This document shows positions 1 through 8,887 of a stretch of DNA of 64,000 nt, one piece after another. How positions within the stretch are numbered: position 1 is the first letter of the stretch; the number at the start of each line of letters is the position of its first letter. The translations under genes were made by a program, and so were the position numbers. The DNA comes from Aurantimonas manganoxydans SI85-9A1 (GTDB lineage Bacteria; Pseudomonadota; Alphaproteobacteria; Rhizobiales; Rhizobiaceae), in assembly GCF_000153465.1 (NCBI RefSeq), contig NZ_CH672387.1, forward strand, positions 2,953,903 to 3,017,902, in the 5' to 3' direction. The notes beneath the pieces were generated by a model. That model was not told the DNA's origin and made no database searches. It saw nothing but the letters and a program-made list of their open reading frames with translations.

Positions 1-591
1 CGTGGCCGGGGCGAGAATCTCGCCCGCCACGCCCGTGGCGGTGCCGTCGACGATCCGCAATTCGCTGACCCGGTGGCGGCCTTTCAGGATGATGCGCCCG
101 GCCGCCATGTGCGCGCGCACGCGCCGCTCGAAGGGCGCGAGCACGCCGGGACCGGTGCCCCAGGTGATGTGAAAGCGCGGCACGGAATTGCCATGGCCGG
201 TGGCCAGGCTGCCGCCGCGCTCGGCCCAGCCGACGACCGGAAACCAGCGCAGGCCCATCGCATGGAGCCAGGGCCGCATCTCGCCGGCGGCGAACTCCAC
301 ATAGGCCTCGGCCACAATGCGCGGCCAGTGATCCTCCTCGCGGTCGAAGCCGGCCGATCCCAGCCAGTCCTGCAGCGCCAGTTCGCGGCTGTCGCGAATG
401 CCGAGGCGGCGCTGTTCGGGGGTGTCGACCATGAACAGGCCACCGAGCGACCAGAAGGCCTGCCCGCCGAGATGCTCGGCGCTCTCCTGATCGACGATGA
501 CGACACGGCGTCCGGCGTCGGCCAGTTCGCTCGCAGCCACCAGTCCGGCCAGACCGGCGCCCACGACGACCGCATCGCTGCGTTCGCTCAA
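1..591 (-). CDS. FAD-binding dehydrogenase (partial, C-terminus outside window)
   Basis: The visible 197 codons begin LSERSDAVVVGAGLAGLVAA, a dinucleotide-binding fold with GAGLAG that holds FAD, followed by an acidic end of the second strand (VVIVDQ) and GGQAFWSLGGLF. This pattern fits the flavocytochrome c / 3-ketosteroid-dehydrogenase-like FAD-binding dehydrogenases of about 550 residues; the substrate cannot be told. The start is TTG at 591, chosen because a strong GGGAGGGGATCGA ribosome site precedes it and translation opens directly into the FAD motif. The remainder runs off the left edge. It lies downstream of preA on the same strand, 79 bases after its stop, so it may belong to the same transcript. 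Confidence 0.85.
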   Translation of the reverse strand, partial: MSERSDAVVVGAGLAGLVAASELADAGRRVVIVDQESAEHLGGQAFWSLGGLFMVDTPEQRRLGIRDSRELALQDWLGSAGFDREEDHWPRIVAEAYVEFAAGEMRPWLHAMGLRWFPVVGWAERGGSLATGHGNSVPRFHITWGTGPGVLAPFERRVRAHMAAGRIILKGRHRVSELRIVDGTATGVAGEILAPAT

Positions 592-670
592 ATCGATCCC
601 CTCCCCCGGATGCTTCTCCCGATGCCGCCCTCCGCCAGCCCGGACATGCCTACCGGCGTTCTGCGCGCCG

Positions 671-2014
671 CTACTCGGCGGCGTCGGGCAGCACCACCGG
701 CTCGGCGGCGTGCTGCCGGCGCTCCTTTGCCATCGGATTGTTCGGATGGCTGGTCCAGTTGCCGTATGTGTCGGGGATCGGCCGCTTGGTGCGCGGATCG
801 AAGCCGGTGATCCGCTCCATGGTGATGCAGTCCTCGACCGGGCAGACGTCGACGCACAGATTGCAGCCGACGCATTCCTCGTCGATCACCTCGAACTTGC
901 GGATGCCGTCGAGCATGCTGGTGATCGCCTGATGCGAGGTGTCCTCGCAGGCGATGTGGCAACGCCCGCAGGAGATGCACTTGTCCTGATCGATCCGCGC
1001 CTTGGTGACGTAGTTGAGGTTTAGATACTGCCAGTCGGTCACGTTGGGGGCGGCGCGGCCGCGAAAATCCTCGATCGAGGCATAGCCCTTCTCGTCCATC
1101 CAGTCGGACAGGCCGGAGCTCATCTCCTTCACCACCTTGAAGCCGTAGGTCATCGCCGCGGTGCAGACCTGCACGGTGCCGCAGCCGAGCGCGATGAACT
1201 CCGCCGCGTCGCGCCAGGTGGTGATGCCGCCGATACCCGACATGGGCATTCCGATCGTCTCGGGATCGCGGGCGATCTCCGCCACCATGTTGAGAGCGAT
1301 CGGCTTGACCGCCGGACCGCAATAGCCGCCATGGCTGCCCTTGCCGTCGATGGTCGGGGTCGGGGCGAAATTGTCGAGATCGATGGAGACGATCGACGAG
1401 ATGGTGTTGATCAGCGACACGGCGTCGGCGCCGCCCCTCCTGGCCGCCCGGGCCGGGAAGCGGATGTCGGTGATGTTCGGGGTCAGCTTGACGATGACCG
1501 GCAGCTTCGAGTGCTGCTTGCACCAGCGCGCGACCATCTCGATATATTCGGGCACCTGGCCGACCGCCGCGCCCATGCCGCGCTCGCTCATGCCGTGCGG
1601 GCAGCCGAAGTTCAGTTCCACCCCGTCGGCGCCGGTCTCCTCGACCAGAGCCAGGATCTTCTGCCAGGGCGCCTCCTCGCAGGGCACCATCAGCGACACG
1701 ATCATCGCCCGGTCGGGCCAGTTGCGCTTGACCCGCGCAATCTCCTCGAGATTGGTATCGAGCGCCCGGTCGGTGATCAGCTCGATGTTGTTGAGGCCCA
1801 GCAGCCGCCGGTCGGGGCCATAGATCGCGCCGTAGCGCGGGCCGTTGACATTGACCACCGGTGGGTCTTCGCCGAGGGTCTTCCAGACGACGCCGCCCCA
1901 GCCCTGCTCGAAGGCGCGCTGGACGTTGTATTCCTTGTCGGTCGGCGGCGCCGAGGCGAGCCAGAACGGGTTCGGCGAGGAGATGCCGAGGAAGTTCGTT
2001 GCGAGATTGGCCAT
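671..2014 (-). CDS. preA: NAD-dependent dihydropyrimidine dehydrogenase subunit PreA
   Basis: Flavin subunit of the PreT-PreA complex, which reduces uracil and thymine to 5,6-dihydropyrimidines with NADH in the cytoplasm, the first step of the reductive pyrimidine route. The 447 residues have a dihydroorotate-dehydrogenase-like FMN barrel (about 1-310, with GGADAVSLINT and SGIGGITTW), then two ferredoxin-type [4Fe-4S] motifs at C346/C349/C352/C356 and C381/C384/C387/C391. Fusion of an FMN barrel to a C-terminal diferredoxin is diagnostic. In the loop MSERGMGAAVGQ a Val sits where I recall the mammalian enzyme having its catalytic Cys (ACGQ). It starts 12 bases after preT, so the two are one operon. 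Confidence 0.93.
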   Translation of the reverse strand: MANLATNFLGISSPNPFWLASAPPTDKEYNVQRAFEQGWGGVVWKTLGEDPPVVNVNGPRYGAIYGPDRRLLGLNNIELITDRALDTNLEEIARVKRNWPDRAMIVSLMVPCEEAPWQKILALVEETGADGVELNFGCPHGMSERGMGAAVGQVPEYIEMVARWCKQHSKLPVIVKLTPNITDIRFPARAARRGGADAVSLINTISSIVSIDLDNFAPTPTIDGKGSHGGYCGPAVKPIALNMVAEIARDPETIGMPMSGIGGITTWRDAAEFIALGCGTVQVCTAAMTYGFKVVKEMSSGLSDWMDEKGYASIEDFRGRAAPNVTDWQYLNLNYVTKARIDQDKCISCGRCHIACEDTSHQAITSMLDGIRKFEVIDEECVGCNLCVDVCPVEDCITMERITGFDPRTKRPIPDTYGNWTSHPNNPMAKERRQHAAEPVVLPDAAE

Positions 2015-2026
2015 GGCTCATTCTCC

Positions 2027-3454
2027 CTAGATCCGACCGGGGGTCAGTGCTTCGACCGCATCGGACATGACACCCGCAATCCGGGCGCCGAGCCCGTTCT
2101 CCGCCGCCAGCGCCGCATGGATGCTTTCGGCCGCAACCTTGCCGTCCTCGACCGCCACGACGGTGAGGTCCTCGCCCTCGAAAATGCAGTCGCCGCCGGC
2201 CCAGACGCCCTTGAGCGACGTGCGCCGCTCGGCATCGACGCGGATGCGGCCGCGCTCCAGCGCAATGCCGTCGCTCTCGTCGTCGAGACCGTCAGGCAGG
2301 AAGCTCTGGCCGATCGCCTTGAAGATCTGGTCGGCCTCGATGGTCACCGTCTCGCCGGTGCCCGCCAGCCGCCCATCCTCGACGCGCGTGCGCTCCAGTT
2401 CGATGCCGCGGACATGGCCGCCCTCGGCGAGAATGCTCTTCGGCTGCAGATGGCAGCGGATCTGCACGCCGCGGGTCTGGGCGATCTCCTGCTCGTAGGC
2501 CGAGGCGTTCATCGCGTCCTGGCCACGGCGATAGGCGATGGTCACCTCCTCCGCGCCGAGCGCCTTGGCCTGCACCGCCGCGTCGACGGCGGTCATGCCG
2601 CCCCCGATGACGACGACGCGGCGCCCGACCGGCAGGTTGGCGAGATCGGTGGTCTGGCGCAGATCGGCGATCCAGGCGACGGCGTCGGCCGAACCGCTGC
2701 TCGTCTCGCCCTCGGCGCCGAGCGCATTGACGCCGGCCAGCCCGAGCCCGAGGAAGACCGCGTCATAGTCGCGGCGCAGATCGGCGAGATGGATGTCGCG
2801 GCCGAGCGCCTTGCCGGTTTCCAGCGTGATGCCGCCGATGGAGAGGATGAAGTCCACCTCGCGCTGGGCGAACTGTTCCGTCGCCTTGTAGGCGGCGATG
2901 CCGTATTCGTTGAGGCCGCCGGGCTTGGGCCGTGCGTCAAAGAGCGTGACGTCGTGCCCGTGCAGGGCGAGGCGATGGGCGCAGGAGAGGCCCGAAGGAC
3001 CGGCGCCGACGACGGCAATTGTCCTGCCGGTCGGCTCGGCGCGGGTGAAGGGATGCTCGCCCGCCTCCATCAGATGGTCGGTCGCATAACGCTGCAGGAG
3101 GCCGATCTTCACCGGCTTGCCCTCGCCCACCTCGCGGACGCAGACTTCTTCGCACAGGGTCTCGGTCGGGCAGACGCGGGCGCACATACCACCGAGTATG
3201 TTCGCTGAGAGGATGGTCTTGGCCGCGCCGGTCGGATTGCCGGCCTGGATCTCGCGGATGAACAGCGGGATGTCGATCGACGTCGGGCAGGCCGTCATGC
3301 AGGGCGCGTCGTAGCAGAAATAGCAACGATCGGCCTCGACCAGTGCCTCGTGCTGCTCGAGCGGCGGATGGATGTCCGAGAAATTGCCCGCCAGCTTGTC
3401 GGGAGCGAGGCGCCCCGCGCCGATATCGGGCCGGAACGGTCGGGTTTCGTTCAT
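2027..3454 (-). CDS. preT: NAD-dependent dihydropyrimidine dehydrogenase subunit PreT
   Basis: NADH-oxidising FAD subunit paired with PreA; it resembles the glutamate synthase small chain. The 475 residues show an N-terminal Fe-S domain with C44/C47/C52/C56 and C91/C95/C101/C105, an FAD fold at about 148-155 (VGAGPSG), and an NAD fold at about 282-291 (VIGGGMTAVD). The end of the FAD domain (IRVDAERRTSLKGVWAGGDC) is also typical. The ATG at 3454 is preferred to the ATG at 3463 because GAGGGGG lies about nine bases before the former and directly abuts the latter. It is first gene of the preT-preA operon, with a possible promoter and operator just upstream (3531-3588). Confidence 0.93.
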   Translation of the reverse strand: MNETRPFRPDIGAGRLAPDKLAGNFSDIHPPLEQHEALVEADRCYFCYDAPCMTACPTSIDIPLFIREIQAGNPTGAAKTILSANILGGMCARVCPTETLCEEVCVREVGEGKPVKIGLLQRYATDHLMEAGEHPFTRAEPTGRTIAVVGAGPSGLSCAHRLALHGHDVTLFDARPKPGGLNEYGIAAYKATEQFAQREVDFILSIGGITLETGKALGRDIHLADLRRDYDAVFLGLGLAGVNALGAEGETSSGSADAVAWIADLRQTTDLANLPVGRRVVVIGGGMTAVDAAVQAKALGAEEVTIAYRRGQDAMNASAYEQEIAQTRGVQIRCHLQPKSILAEGGHVRGIELERTRVEDGRLAGTGETVTIEADQIFKAIGQSFLPDGLDDESDGIALERGRIRVDAERRTSLKGVWAGGDCIFEGEDLTVVAVEDGKVAAESIHAALAAENGLGARIAGVMSDAVEALTPGRI

Positions 3455-3530
3455 GCGTCGCATCCCCCTCGAAACCTTCCAGGGAGCCGGCGACGGCGAT
3501 TTTCCGGCCTTCGACGGCTCGTGGAAGATT

Positions 3531-3588
3531 AGAATGATGCCAGTTTTTCAAAAGGTCAAATTTTTTATCGTCTGGTCAAAAATTGACC
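3531..3588 (-). promoter_or_regulatory. Candidate preTA promoter and operator
   Basis: On the minus strand a -35-like TTGACC (3559-3554) and a weak -10-like CATTCT (3536-3531) are 17 bases apart. Upstream lies the inverted repeat GGTCAA-AAA-TTGACC (3574-3588). GGTCAAA recurs as a direct repeat at 3554 and 3574, exactly 20 bases or about two helical turns apart. This is the only markedly A+T-rich stretch between preT and the hydrolase gene. The half-site resembles those of pyrimidine regulators such as RutR, but the arrangement differs. No regulator gene is adjacent. Confidence 0.45.
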
Positions 3589-3730
3589 CGATTGCCTCTC
3601 GGGCAACACCGACAATTGCCGCCACCGGCGAGGCAATGAACGCGATCCGATGCGCGCGTGCCGAACGACACGCCGTTCCCACCGCGCGCCGGTCCTGCGC
3701 CCGAAAGCCGAAGGCGATTGCGGCCCGGCC

Positions 3731-5038
3731 CTACTGGCCGGTGGCCGTCTGCAGGGTGCCACCGAGATTGCGGCCCATATTGCCGACCTGCCGGCCGAAC
3801 TCCTCGCGGCCGCGCTGGCTGATGAGCGCGCCGGGGGCGGTGACGACGGCGCCGGCCGCCGAGCCGACGGTCTGGGCCGTGCCGAGAGCCGCCGCGCCAA
3901 GGGTCTCGCCAAGGGAGATGCCCTCTTCGCCGATCGCCTGCCCGGCGATCAGCCGTTGCCCGATCAGCCGCACGATCTGCGGGCTCTCGGCGAATTTGCT
4001 GTGATTGAGGGCCGAGCCTGACTGCAGCGCGGAGAGGTCGATCACGTCGACACCCTTGGCCTCGATGCCGCTGCGATACGGTTCCTGCGACACGTCGATG
4101 GCGCCGAGGCGCTGGACGCCGCCGGCCAATCGTCGCGACACCTGCAGCGCCCGGTCGTCGGTCGAGGCGAAGATCGTCAGCCGCGTGCGCTGCGTGTCGA
4201 TCTCGTCGAGCTGGCGTGAGAAGACATCGACGTCGAGATCGGGCGAGGCGAGGATCACGTTGCGGACCTTGGCCGGCAACTTGCCGCGGCGGATCGACAG
4301 CTGGCGCAGCGCCTCCATCGTCAGCCAGCTTCCCATCGAATGGGCCATCACCGTGACATTGCGCACGCGCGGATCGTCGGCGGCCTTCTCGATGATTTCT
4401 TCCAGCGCGTTGCGCGAGAAATTGGCGCTCTCGCGGTCGTAGAGATAGTCGAAGACGCTGCCGTGGGATGGCCAGGAAAACAGGATCGGCGCCGCCGAGG
4501 CCGCCGTGTCATGGGCGATCTGGGCGAAGCGGAAGACCGATTCCTCGTAGGTCGTGTTGAAGCCGTGAACGAAGATCAGGACGTCGCCCTGCTTGGTTCC
4601 CGCAACCCTGTCGAACCAGCGCTGTGCCGCCGCATCGTCCATCGGCGCCAGCTTCAGCACCGCGAATTCGGTCTGCGGATTGGCCGCGTTGGCGGTGGGA
4701 TAGGTCAGTTCGCCGGCATTGCGATTGGCGGAGGGCGGGACCGAGACGACGATGTTGTCCACCGACAGGGTGTTGCCGCGATCGCCGGTATAGACGACGC
4801 CGGCGACCGGCGACGGCGCGCGCGTGGTGGCGACCAGCATGTCGACCGTGCTGGCGCCGGCGACGGTTCCGGCGATCGGCACCATCGTGCCCAGGGGCCG
4901 CCCCGCGCAGCCCGCAACGGCGAGAAGCAGGCAGACAAGGAGCGACAGGCCGGGGCGAGGAAGGCTGCAGGTCAGGATCGAAGCCTCCGATGGGCGCGGA
5001 ACGGGACAGGCTGGCGGGCAACCCGCCTCGCTGGACAT
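3731..5038 (-). CDS. Alpha/beta hydrolase lipoprotein, DUF900 family
   Basis: Predicted lipid-anchored serine hydrolase of the DUF900 alpha/beta-hydrolase family; substrate unknown. From the ATG at 5038 the protein has 435 residues. A hydrophobic stretch ends in the lipobox AVAGC (C44). The oxyanion-loop motif FVHGFN is at about 157-161, the nucleophile elbow MAHSMGS places the catalytic Ser at about 234, SPDLDVD (268-273) probably carries the acid and LNHSKF the histidine. The C-terminal 70 residues are Gly/Ala-rich and low in complexity. The 5038 ATG has no clear ribosome site. A CTG at 4975 sits eight bases after GGAGG and would give a perfect 23-residue lipoprotein signal peptide, so it may be the true start. 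Confidence 0.82.
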   Translation of the reverse strand: MSSEAGCPPACPVPRPSEASILTCSLPRPGLSLLVCLLLAVAGCAGRPLGTMVPIAGTVAGASTVDMLVATTRAPSPVAGVVYTGDRGNTLSVDNIVVSVPPSANRNAGELTYPTANAANPQTEFAVLKLAPMDDAAAQRWFDRVAGTKQGDVLIFVHGFNTTYEESVFRFAQIAHDTAASAAPILFSWPSHGSVFDYLYDRESANFSRNALEEIIEKAADDPRVRNVTVMAHSMGSWLTMEALRQLSIRRGKLPAKVRNVILASPDLDVDVFSRQLDEIDTQRTRLTIFASTDDRALQVSRRLAGGVQRLGAIDVSQEPYRSGIEAKGVDVIDLSALQSGSALNHSKFAESPQIVRLIGQRLIAGQAIGEEGISLGETLGAAALGTAQTVGSAAGAVVTAPGALISQRGREEFGRQVGNMGRNLGGTLQTATGQ

Positions 5039-5371
5039 CACGGCGTCACAGCGGCCGACGTCCAGCATCGAAAAGCCGACGTTGCGTTGCCAGTGAACCG
5101 CCCCTTCGGCATAGCCGCTCCGCAGGCGAATCTCCAGTCCGCCGGAGCGTCCGGCATGCCCCCGCACTGCCGTTCGCGGAGCCCGCAAGACCGGTGCCGC
5201 GGCGGCCTTCCCGGCAAACCCACCGGAATTTCAGACAATTTTAACGATGCCGGTCGAGAGGCCTCCGGTTGCCGCGTCGTCTGAACGTCCGGTTAAGAAA
5301 TTTCGGCGATTTGTCGGGTTTGGGCGCCGGCGATGCTGGCCGTGCCCCGACACCCTGCTGAGGCTTGCCGC
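5039..5371. other. Divergent intergenic region (333 bp)
   Basis: The space between the divergent hydrolase lipoprotein and the SleB-type hydrolase must hold both promoters. The part near 5230-5250 and 5290-5320 is richer in A+T (ACAATTTTAACG, GGTTAAGAAATTTC), the likeliest place for them, but I find no convincing -35/-10 pair, operator or small gene. Confidence 0.4.
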
Positions 5372-6007
5372 ATGGCATTTCGAACCACCATCACGCGCGC
5401 CCGGGCGACACTGGCGCTTCTTGCCCTGGTCACTGTGCTGGGCGCCTGCGCCGGCGGGCCGCGCCTGCGGCCGATGACGGCGCATGAATGCATGACTCGG
5501 GTGATGTATTTCGAATCCAACCGCAGCAGCGAAGAGGGCATGATCGCGGTCGGCACCGTGGTGATGAACCGGCTGGAGAGCGGCCGCTACCCCACGACCG
5601 TCTGCGGCGTTGTCGGCCAGAAGAACCAGTTCGCGCCGGGCGTCCTCACCCGCTCGATGGAAAAGGGCAAGGATCTCGCCTCGCGGACCGCGACCAAGGT
5701 GCTGAACGGCGCCCGCCACCGCAATGTCGAGAAGGCGATGTTCTTTCACACCGCCGGCATGACCTTCCCCTACACCAACATGCATTACCTGATCGAAGCG
5801 GGCGGCAACGTCTTCTACGAAAAGCGCAAGAATGCCCGGCGGCTGAGCGATCCGCCATTCCGCAATCCCGAGCCCTACGATCCCCGGCGCCCGGCCGCCC
5901 AGCCGTCCGGCATGACGACCATGGCCGCATCCCGGTCGGCAGGTTCCACCAGCGCCGCGCTGGAGCCGATCAGCATCGACGACCTGATCCGCGCCGACCG
6001 CTACTGA
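5372..6007 (+). CDS. Cell wall hydrolase lipoprotein, SleB family
   Basis: Predicted peptidoglycan hydrolase (SleB/Hydrolase_2 family, spore-cortex-lytic-enzyme fold, used in Gram-negatives for wall turnover). The protein has 211 residues from ATG 5372, preceded by TGAGG at a good distance; a longer reading from 5333 adds residues that spoil the signal peptide. A lipoprotein signal ends LVTVLGAC with C26 as the lipidated residue. The catalytic domain shows MYFESN with the expected glutamate (E48), EEGMIAVGTVVMNRL and FAPGVLTRSM, with later aromatic residues AMFFHTAGM. The C-terminus is a Pro/Ser/Ala tail with no domain. A small terminator-like hairpin follows the stop. Confidence 0.85.
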   Translation: MAFRTTITRARATLALLALVTVLGACAGGPRLRPMTAHECMTRVMYFESNRSSEEGMIAVGTVVMNRLESGRYPTTVCGVVGQKNQFAPGVLTRSMEKGKDLASRTATKVLNGARHRNVEKAMFFHTAGMTFPYTNMHYLIEAGGNVFYEKRKNARRLSDPPFRNPEPYDPRRPAAQPSGMTTMAASRSAGSTSAALEPISIDDLIRADRY

Positions 6008-6018
6008 TCGCCGCCTCG

Positions 6019-6042
6019 CTCGCCTCACCATGGCGAGTCTTT
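6019..6042 (+). terminator. Candidate terminator after SleB-type hydrolase
   Basis: CTCGCC (6019-6024), a seven-base loop and GGCGAG (6032-6037) form a perfect 6-bp stem followed by TCTTT. It sits 12 bases after the hydrolase stop. The stem is short and the T run imperfect. Confidence 0.5.
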
Positions 6043-6135
6043 CCGCGACGGCCCCTTTGCGTCCAGATCACGCATGGGCCATAGCGGGGCCTTGCGTATC
6101 CACAGGGGATGCGCAGCGCCTTCTGGAGATCAGCC

Positions 6136-6915
6136 GTGCCGACGATCCGCTTTTCCGCCAATCTCGGATTCCTGTGGCAGGAGCTTGCCCTGCCCGACGC
6201 CATCCGGCGCGCGAAGGACGCAGGCTTCGACGCGGTCGAGTGCCACTTCCCCTATGCGGTCGATCCGGCTGCGGTGAAGGCAGCGCTCGACGAGACCGGC
6301 CTGAAGATGCTCGGCCTCAACACCAGCCGCGGTGATCGCGAGGGTGATTTCGGCCTCGCCGCCCTGCCCGACCGGGTCGAGGAAGCCCGCGCCGCCATCG
6401 ACCAGGCCGTCGACTATGCCAGCGCGATCGGCGCCGGCGCGGTGCATGTCATGGCAGGAAAGTCGCAAGGTGTGGACGGCGCGCAGGCGACGTTCGAGGC
6501 CAATCTCGCCTATGCCTGCGAGGCCGCCGGCGACATGACGATCCTCATCGAGCCGATCAACCAGCGCGATGCGCCGGGCTATTTCCTGTCCTATCAGGCG
6601 CAGGCCGCCGACATCGTCGCGCGGGTCGGCAAGCCCAATCTGAAGATCATGTTCGACTGCTATCATGCGCAGATCATGGAGGGTGACCTGCTCAAGCGCT
6701 TCGAGCAGCATCTACCGATGATCGGCCATCTGCAGATCGCCGCCGTCCCCTCGCGCGGCGAGCCGGACGAGGGCGAAATCGCCTATGACCGCCTGTTGCC
6801 GGCCATGGCCGGCTTCGGCTGGGACGGCCATGTCGGCGCGGAATATCGCCCGCGCACGACGACCGACGCCGGCCTTGGCTGGATGACTGCCTACAAGTCG
6901 GCCGCGCGCAGCTGA
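6136..6915 (+). CDS. Hydroxypyruvate isomerase-like sugar isomerase (OtnI-like)
   Basis: TIM-barrel isomerase of the xylose-isomerase-like superfamily, closest in pattern to hydroxypyruvate isomerase (Hyi) and 2-oxo-tetronate isomerase (OtnI), which interconvert 2-oxo and 3-oxo (or aldehyde) forms of short sugar acids. The 259 residues run from a GTG at 6136 preceded by GGAGA seven bases away; the upstream ATG at 6109 lacks such a site. Seen motifs are FSANLGFLW at the N-terminus, AVHVMAGK, ILIEPINQRDAPGYFL (metal-binding Glu), FDCYHAQIMEGDL and GHLQIAAVPSRGEPDEGE, all in the expected order. It opens the sugar-acid cluster; the DenD-like gene downstream supports a tetronate role over hydroxypyruvate. 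Confidence 0.82.
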   Translation: MPTIRFSANLGFLWQELALPDAIRRAKDAGFDAVECHFPYAVDPAAVKAALDETGLKMLGLNTSRGDREGDFGLAALPDRVEEARAAIDQAVDYASAIGAGAVHVMAGKSQGVDGAQATFEANLAYACEAAGDMTILIEPINQRDAPGYFLSYQAQAADIVARVGKPNLKIMFDCYHAQIMEGDLLKRFEQHLPMIGHLQIAAVPSRGEPDEGEIAYDRLLPAMAGFGWDGHVGAEYRPRTTTDAGLGWMTAYKSAARS

Positions 6916-6974
6916 CACCCAGCACCAAATCACCCGGCTGCCGATTCATTCACCGCGTGACACCGCGTCACGGG

Positions 6975-7005
6975 TTGGAACCGACGCCGGGTTAATGTAT
7001 ACATT
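6975..7005 (+). promoter_or_regulatory. Promoter with overlapping GntR-type operator
   Basis: A -35-like TTGGAA (6975-6980) and a -10-like TATACA (6998-7003) are 17 bases apart. The -10 lies inside the perfect 12-base palindrome AATGTATACATT (6994-7005). TGTATACA cores are typical operators of FadR/FCD-class GntR regulators, and such a gene ends this cluster (11827-12495). A repressor bound here would block RNA polymerase. The dehydratase start is 58 bases downstream. Confidence 0.7.
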
Positions 7006-7062
7006 GCGTCAGAGGCTGCCCGCGTTGCGGATGCAACCAGAGATCGACGTTCCGGAGACCCC

Positions 7063-8880
7063 ATGACCAACGACATCAAAGCCGGTCCGCTGCGCTCGCG
7101 CGCGTGGTTCGACAATCCTTCCAATCCGGACATGACCGCGCTGTATCTCGAGCGCTATCTGAATTTCGGTCTCAGCCAGGAAGAGCTGCAGTCGGGCAAG
7201 CCGATCATCGGCATCGCCCAGACCGGCTCCGATCTCAGCCCCTGCAACCGCCATCATCTCGAACTCGCCAAGCGGGTCCGCGAGGGCATTCGCGAGGCCG
7301 GCGGCATCGCGCTGGAGTTCCCGGTCCATCCGATCCAGGAGACCGGCAAGCGCCCGACCGCGGGCCTCGACCGCAACCTCGCCTATCTCGGCCTTGTCGA
7401 GGTGCTCTACGGCTATCCGCTCGACGGCGTCGTGCTGACCATCGGCTGCGACAAGACGACACCGGCCATGCTGATGGGCGCGGCCACCGTCAATCTGCCG
7501 TCGATCGCGCTGTCGGTCGGCCCGATGCTGAACGGCTGGTTCCGCGGCGAGCGCACCGGTTCGGGCACGATCGTCTGGAAGGCCCGCGAGATGATGGCCG
7601 CCGGCGAGATCGACTATGCCGGCTTCGTCAAGCTGGTCGCCTCCTCGGCGCCGTCGACGGGCTATTGCAACACCATGGGCACGGCCTCGACGATGAACTC
7701 GCTGGCCGAGGCGCTGGGCATGCAGCTGCCGGGCTCGGCGGCGATCCCCGCACCCTACCGCGACCGCCAGGAAGTGGCCTATTTGACCGGCAAGCGCATC
7801 GTCGAGATGGTCCATGAGGACCTGAAGCCGACAGACATCATGACCAAGGACGCGTTCATCAACGCGATCCGCGTGAATTCGGCCATCGGCGGCTCGACCA
7901 ATGCGCCGATCCACCTTAACGGCCTCGCCCGTCACCTCGGCGTCGAGCTGACCATCGACGACTGGCAGACCTACGGCGAGGAAGTGCCGCTGCTGGTCAA
8001 TCTGCAGCCGGCCGGCGAGTATCTCGCGGAGGATTACTACCACGCCGGCGGCGTGCCGGCGGTGGTCAACCAGCTGATGGAAAGAGGCCTGATCCACGAG
8101 GACGCGCCGACCGCCAACGGCAAGACCATCGGCGACAATTGCCGCGGCGCGATCATCGAGGACGAGAACGTCATCCGGCCGATCGACCGGCCGCTGATCG
8201 ACCATGCCGGCTTCCGGGTCCTGAAGGGCAACCTCTTCGATTCCGCCATCATGAAGCTGTCGGTGATCTCCAAGGAGTTCCGCGACCGCTACCTTTCCAA
8301 TGCCGACGACCCGATGGCCTTCGAGGGCAAGGCGATCGTCTTCGACGGTCCGGAGGACTACCACCACCGGATCGACGATCCGGCGACGGCGGTGGACGAG
8401 CGCTCGGTCCTGTTCATGCGCGGCGCCGGCCCGATCGGCTATCCGGGCGCGGCGGAAGTCGTGAACATGCGGGCCCCCGACTATCTCCTGAAGCGCGGCA
8501 TCCATTCCCTGCCCTGCATCGGCGACGGCCGGCAGTCGGGCACGTCGGGCAGCCCGTCGATCCTCAACGCCTCGCCCGAGGCGGCGGCCGGCGGCGGTCT
8601 CGCCATCCTGAAGACCGGCGACATGGTGCGCATCGATCTGGGCCGCGGCACGGCCAACATCCTGATCTCCGACGAGGAGCTCGCCGAGCGTCACAAGGCG
8701 CTCGAGGAAGCCGGCGGTTACGCCTATCCGGCGCACCAGACGCCCTGGCAGGAGATCCAGCGCGGCATCGTCTCGCAGCTCTCCACCGGCGCGGTGCTGG
8801 AGCCGGCGATCTCGTATCAGCGCCTCGCCCAGGGCGGCATCGACGGCAAGTCCGACCCGGTGCCGCGCGACAACCACTGA
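7063..8880 (+). CDS. IlvD/Edd-family sugar-acid dehydratase (arabinonate/xylonate type)
   Basis: Fe-S dehydratase that removes water from a 2,3-dihydroxy acid to give a 2-keto-3-deoxy acid. Its 605 residues and motif pattern are those of the pentonate-dehydratase branch (L-arabinonate, D-xylonate) rather than of branched-chain IlvD. Cluster-ligand cysteines lie at C61 ([10 protein letters not shown]), C129 (IGCDKTTPA, also Mg-binding) and C202 ([12 protein letters not shown]), the [2Fe-2S] pattern of L-arabinonate dehydratase. [16 protein letters not shown] and [20 protein letters not shown] are the other family blocks. The exact substrate cannot be read from sequence; neighbours suggest a tetronate or pentonate. 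The ATG has GGAGACC just upstream, and a terminator-like hairpin follows. Confidence 0.9.
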   Translation: MTNDIKAGPLRSRAWFDNPSNPDMTALYLERYLNFGLSQEELQSGKPIIGIAQTGSDLSPCNRHHLELAKRVREGIREAGGIALEFPVHPIQETGKRPTAGLDRNLAYLGLVEVLYGYPLDGVVLTIGCDKTTPAMLMGAATVNLPSIALSVGPMLNGWFRGERTGSGTIVWKAREMMAAGEIDYAGFVKLVASSAPSTGYCNTMGTASTMNSLAEALGMQLPGSAAIPAPYRDRQEVAYLTGKRIVEMVHEDLKPTDIMTKDAFINAIRVNSAIGGSTNAPIHLNGLARHLGVELTIDDWQTYGEEVPLLVNLQPAGEYLAEDYYHAGGVPAVVNQLMERGLIHEDAPTANGKTIGDNCRGAIIEDENVIRPIDRPLIDHAGFRVLKGNLFDSAIMKLSVISKEFRDRYLSNADDPMAFEGKAIVFDGPEDYHHRIDDPATAVDERSVLFMRGAGPIGYPGAAEVVNMRAPDYLLKRGIHSLPCIGDGRQSGTSGSPSILNASPEAAAGGGLAILKTGDMVRIDLGRGTANILISDEELAERHKALEEAGGYAYPAHQTPWQEIQRGIVSQLSTGAVLEPAISYQRLAQGGIDGKSDPVPRDNH

Positions 8881-8887
8881 TCTGACG

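Noticed and set aside
588-2021. A 477-codon minus-strand frame overlapping preA
   Set aside because: It is a +1 shadow of preA, with a peptide lacking any family motif; preA in the neighbouring frame has all of them.
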